This document shows positions 62,160 through 64,000 of a stretch of DNA of 64,000 bases, piece by piece. The DNA is from CAZHOV01 sp964534315 (GTDB taxonomy: Bacteria; Bacteroidota; Bacteroidia; Chitinophagales; Saprospiraceae): NCBI GenBank assembly GCA_964534315.1, contig CAZHOV010000008.1, positions 3,627-67,626 of the forward strand, written 5' to 3'. The position numbers and the translations under genes were made by a program. Under the pieces are notes generated by a model that was given only the letters and a program-made list of their open reading frames with translations, was not told where the DNA came from and did no database searches. Numbering within the stretch: position 1 is the first letter of the stretch; each line of letters begins with the position of its first letter.

Positions 62160-63953
62160 TTAGCGTAGCACTACCTGCCATTTCAATACTTTATAGGTTC
62201 CATTTTCATCGGTAATCCTGACAAAATAAGTACCCGTATTGTTTGGGGTATCTAATTCCAGCATTTCGCTTCCCTGATGATCGATCTGCTTGATCAGTTG
62301 TCCGGTGGCGTTAAAAATATCGACCCGACATTGTACGGGCAGCCCCATTAATCGGGCTGTCATTTCCCTTCCGGGAAAAGTAGGGTTTGAAGAAAGGGTG
62401 ATGTTGGGCAATTCGATATTGGCCTGGTTGGTTGAGCTCGTTTCGTCCAGGGTGAATTCATACGTAGGATATCCATCAAAGGTGCCGGTGCCCTCAGCAA
62501 TATCATAGGGGTTGTCTACACGGATTTTTACCGTCAGATCATTGGGAATGAGGCCATCTTGATAAGATAATAATTCCTCCCCCGGAGCTACTACTGCCAT
62601 TGATGCCCAGATACTCTGCTTTATCCCGTTGATGTGTTTGAGGGGAGAAGCCTCACAATCAATTCTAGATCTTATCTGATTACACGAATCATAAGGTTGA
62701 TTCGTAATATAGATATAATGCTGCCCTCCCAGATAGTTTTCAATTGGAAATCCGTTAGCATCGATCGTAAGTTGATCAGTAGGGTTCCAGGCCATATCTA
62801 ATCCTTTAGGGCCTCCTTGGAAATCGGTGATTTCCAGGTTGAGGTCGGTTAGAAGAGCAGGGTCTTGATCGAGGTTATAGGCAGAGTTTTCACCAAAAAA
62901 TACGTTGACACGTTGCCCGGTTTCTACGTTTATTGCATACCCCGGAAACCAACCCATGCCGACCAGGGGATCGCCATCGTCATCGGTGGCGTTATCAGCA
63001 TCGGGCAATCCGTCTCCGTTACTGTCCTCTTTGCTTACTGAAAAGGCTCCCCTAAGATCAAATTGACGGGTGCTACAATCGGTACTTGGATCCTTTACCG
63101 TGTTTAAACCTAATCCAGAAAAGTCATCATAATAGCTTGGAGAAGCAGTTTCGATGACAACACATCTGGTCCACTTGTTTTTATCGCTGGTGAAAACGAG
63201 GTCTACATTGTGCAAAAGACCAAGGTCGGTTTGATTTCTAACAATCTCGGCTGTGGGGGTTTGCCAGGCCAGGGGCATATAAGGTTCCTGATTAGTGGCA
63301 AAATCGCGGTAATTACATAAATAGTAAGGCACAAAGTAGCCTTCCCCCATTTGGCTAAGGTCCTGATCCGGATCGAGGTCATTTTCCAAATCGTAGAATT
63401 CGGTCAGTATATAATCAAAGTCCCAAAAAGCTTCGTCTGGGATAGCAGAGAACCACTGAGGACCATTGGGGTCCTCGTATTCCATTTTTACGCCTATCGC
63501 TCCGTTGTTAGGACCACCTTCTCCTGGTTCGGGAGCGGTAGAGAAGATTAATTGGAGGCCAAACTCTTGAATTATTGGTTCGCTATCTTCGCTGATGGGT
63601 ACGGTAGAGGCGATGGTCGTACCTGAGGTAACATTGTTCAACTCCCAGTGGATGTCGGATTCGAGCACATCATCATTGGGGTTGGCATCAAAAAGCGATA
63701 ATTGATAATTACCGACTGCATAATTTAAGGGATCAATAATCTTTACTCTGACGGGGCCTTTTCCTTTTTTGTAAGTAATGGCGCCATCAAAAGTACCGTT
63801 TAAGATAGCTTCATGTGCGCCGTCGACTAGTTCCAGGAAGTTGCTTCCCGCTCCAACGCCATCAATTCTGGTGATGCTGGCATACTGAGCCGATAAATGA
63901 GTTAGCAAAATAAATAAGAAAATAATCGGGATGAAAAATCGCTTTTTTTCCAT
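62160..63953 (-). CDS. Large secreted protein of unknown function with T9SS tail
   Basis: 597 residues. The signal peptide (about 1-22) is cleaved near LSAQYA. The mature protein is beta-rich and acidic, with Ca-binding-like DSNGDGLPDADNATDDDGD (about 310-328). There is no known catalytic motif. The C-terminal type IX sorting domain (about 515-597) has LSSNPTFPGREM, VDIFNATGQLIKQI and GTYFVRITDENG. A region at about 40-170 resembles the beta-sandwich modules of gliding-bacterial surface proteins. It is exported; a structural or binding role is likely. Its promoter region lies at the right window edge. Confidence 0.82.
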   Translation of the reverse strand: MEKKRFFIPIIFLFILLTHLSAQYASITRIDGVGAGSNFLELVDGAHEAILNGTFDGAITYKKGKGPVRVKIIDPLNYAVGNYQLSLFDANPNDDVLESDIHWELNNVTSGTTIASTVPISEDSEPIIQEFGLQLIFSTAPEPGEGGPNNGAIGVKMEYEDPNGPQWFSAIPDEAFWDFDYILTEFYDLENDLDPDQDLSQMGEGYFVPYYLCNYRDFATNQEPYMPLAWQTPTAEIVRNQTDLGLLHNVDLVFTSDKNKWTRCVVIETASPSYYDDFSGLGLNTVKDPSTDCSTRQFDLRGAFSVSKEDSNGDGLPDADNATDDDGDPLVGMGWFPGYAINVETGQRVNVFFGENSAYNLDQDPALLTDLNLEITDFQGGPKGLDMAWNPTDQLTIDANGFPIENYLGGQHYIYITNQPYDSCNQIRSRIDCEASPLKHINGIKQSIWASMAVVAPGEELLSYQDGLIPNDLTVKIRVDNPYDIAEGTGTFDGYPTYEFTLDETSSTNQANIELPNITLSSNPTFPGREMTARLMGLPVQCRVDIFNATGQLIKQIDHQGSEMLELDTPNNTGTYFVRITDENGTYKVLKWQVVLR

Positions 63954-64000
63954 AGCTGAATGGATTATAGTTATTAACTGATCTTTCGCAAGCGAAAGAT

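Overview
The window is a piece of a Bacteroidota chromosome, most likely from a Saprospiraceae-type marine or freshwater heterotroph. The evidence is five secreted proteins with C-terminal type IX secretion (T9SS) sorting tails, FtsX/SusC-era Bacteroidota gene families, promoters of the Bacteroidota form TTTG-N19/20-TAnnTTTG, a GTG-started L13 gene beginning MDTLSYKT, and moderately AT-rich DNA. I see no tRNA, rRNA, phage, transposase or CRISPR. One 100-base assembly gap (8851-8950) interrupts the sequence next to an 8-bp tandem repeat.

Layout. 1-8.7 kb is a signalling block: a truncated 7TM-DISM sensor (minus, running off the left edge), a TPR hybrid histidine kinase behind a small exported protein, a divergent LytTR response regulator, and a KefB-type antiporter. 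Two matching pairs of 12-bp repeats spaced by 20 bp (2455-2486 and 5780-5811) look like LytTR-type operators. 9-14.8 kb is central and oxidative metabolism: malic enzyme, a perR-katG operon with a clear promoter and palindromic operator, a HIT protein and a DUF3144 protein. 14.8-24.7 kb is accessory: T9SS cargo (a dockerin/cohesin-like protein and a beta-propeller protein), a lipoprotein with a duplicated PepSY-like domain joined by poly-Asp, a broken alcohol dehydrogenase, an MBL-fold hydrolase, a Uma2 nuclease-like protein and an exported PD-(D/E)XK-like protein. 24.7-30.9 kb holds an amino-acid permease, a Ca/Na-type antiporter with no normal start codon, a DinB/UPF0158 fusion and the proA-proB pair. 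31-37.6 kb has a TMTC-like membrane TPR protein, a GH3/beta-lactamase-fold fusion and a LolC/E-type permease. 37.8-41.2 kb is the conserved rplM-rpsI-rpsB-tsf-pyrH cluster. 41.5-50.4 kb (minus) has class II ribonucleotide reductase, TrhO, and an operon of an LVIVD-repeat protein, an S8 protease and an ACMSD-type decarboxylase. 50.4-64 kb has a DUF6268 protein, a GAF protein plus HD-Pycsar-effector-like operon, a lipoprotein fusing a metallophosphatase to a BamA-type barrel, the 2-oxoglutarate dehydrogenase E2 gene and a large T9SS protein.

Two themes stand out beyond the genes. First, the intergenic DNA is full of gene debris: at least six short, recognisable remnants of enzymes (esterase, DUF4386, alcohol dehydrogenase, VOC, alpha/beta hydrolase, flavin monooxygenase) sit between intact genes. 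Second, it is rich in structured repeats: near-perfect 42-58 bp palindromes (two of them covarying copies in tandem), a MITE-like element with terminal inverted repeats in two copies about 41 kb apart, a 131-bp element with 20-bp ends, and three 7-8 bp tandem repeats. The best candidate for an undescribed functional system is the tightly coupled GAF / HD-Pycsar-effector pair at 52.7-56.3 kb; the best regulatory candidate is the duplicated LytTR-like operator.
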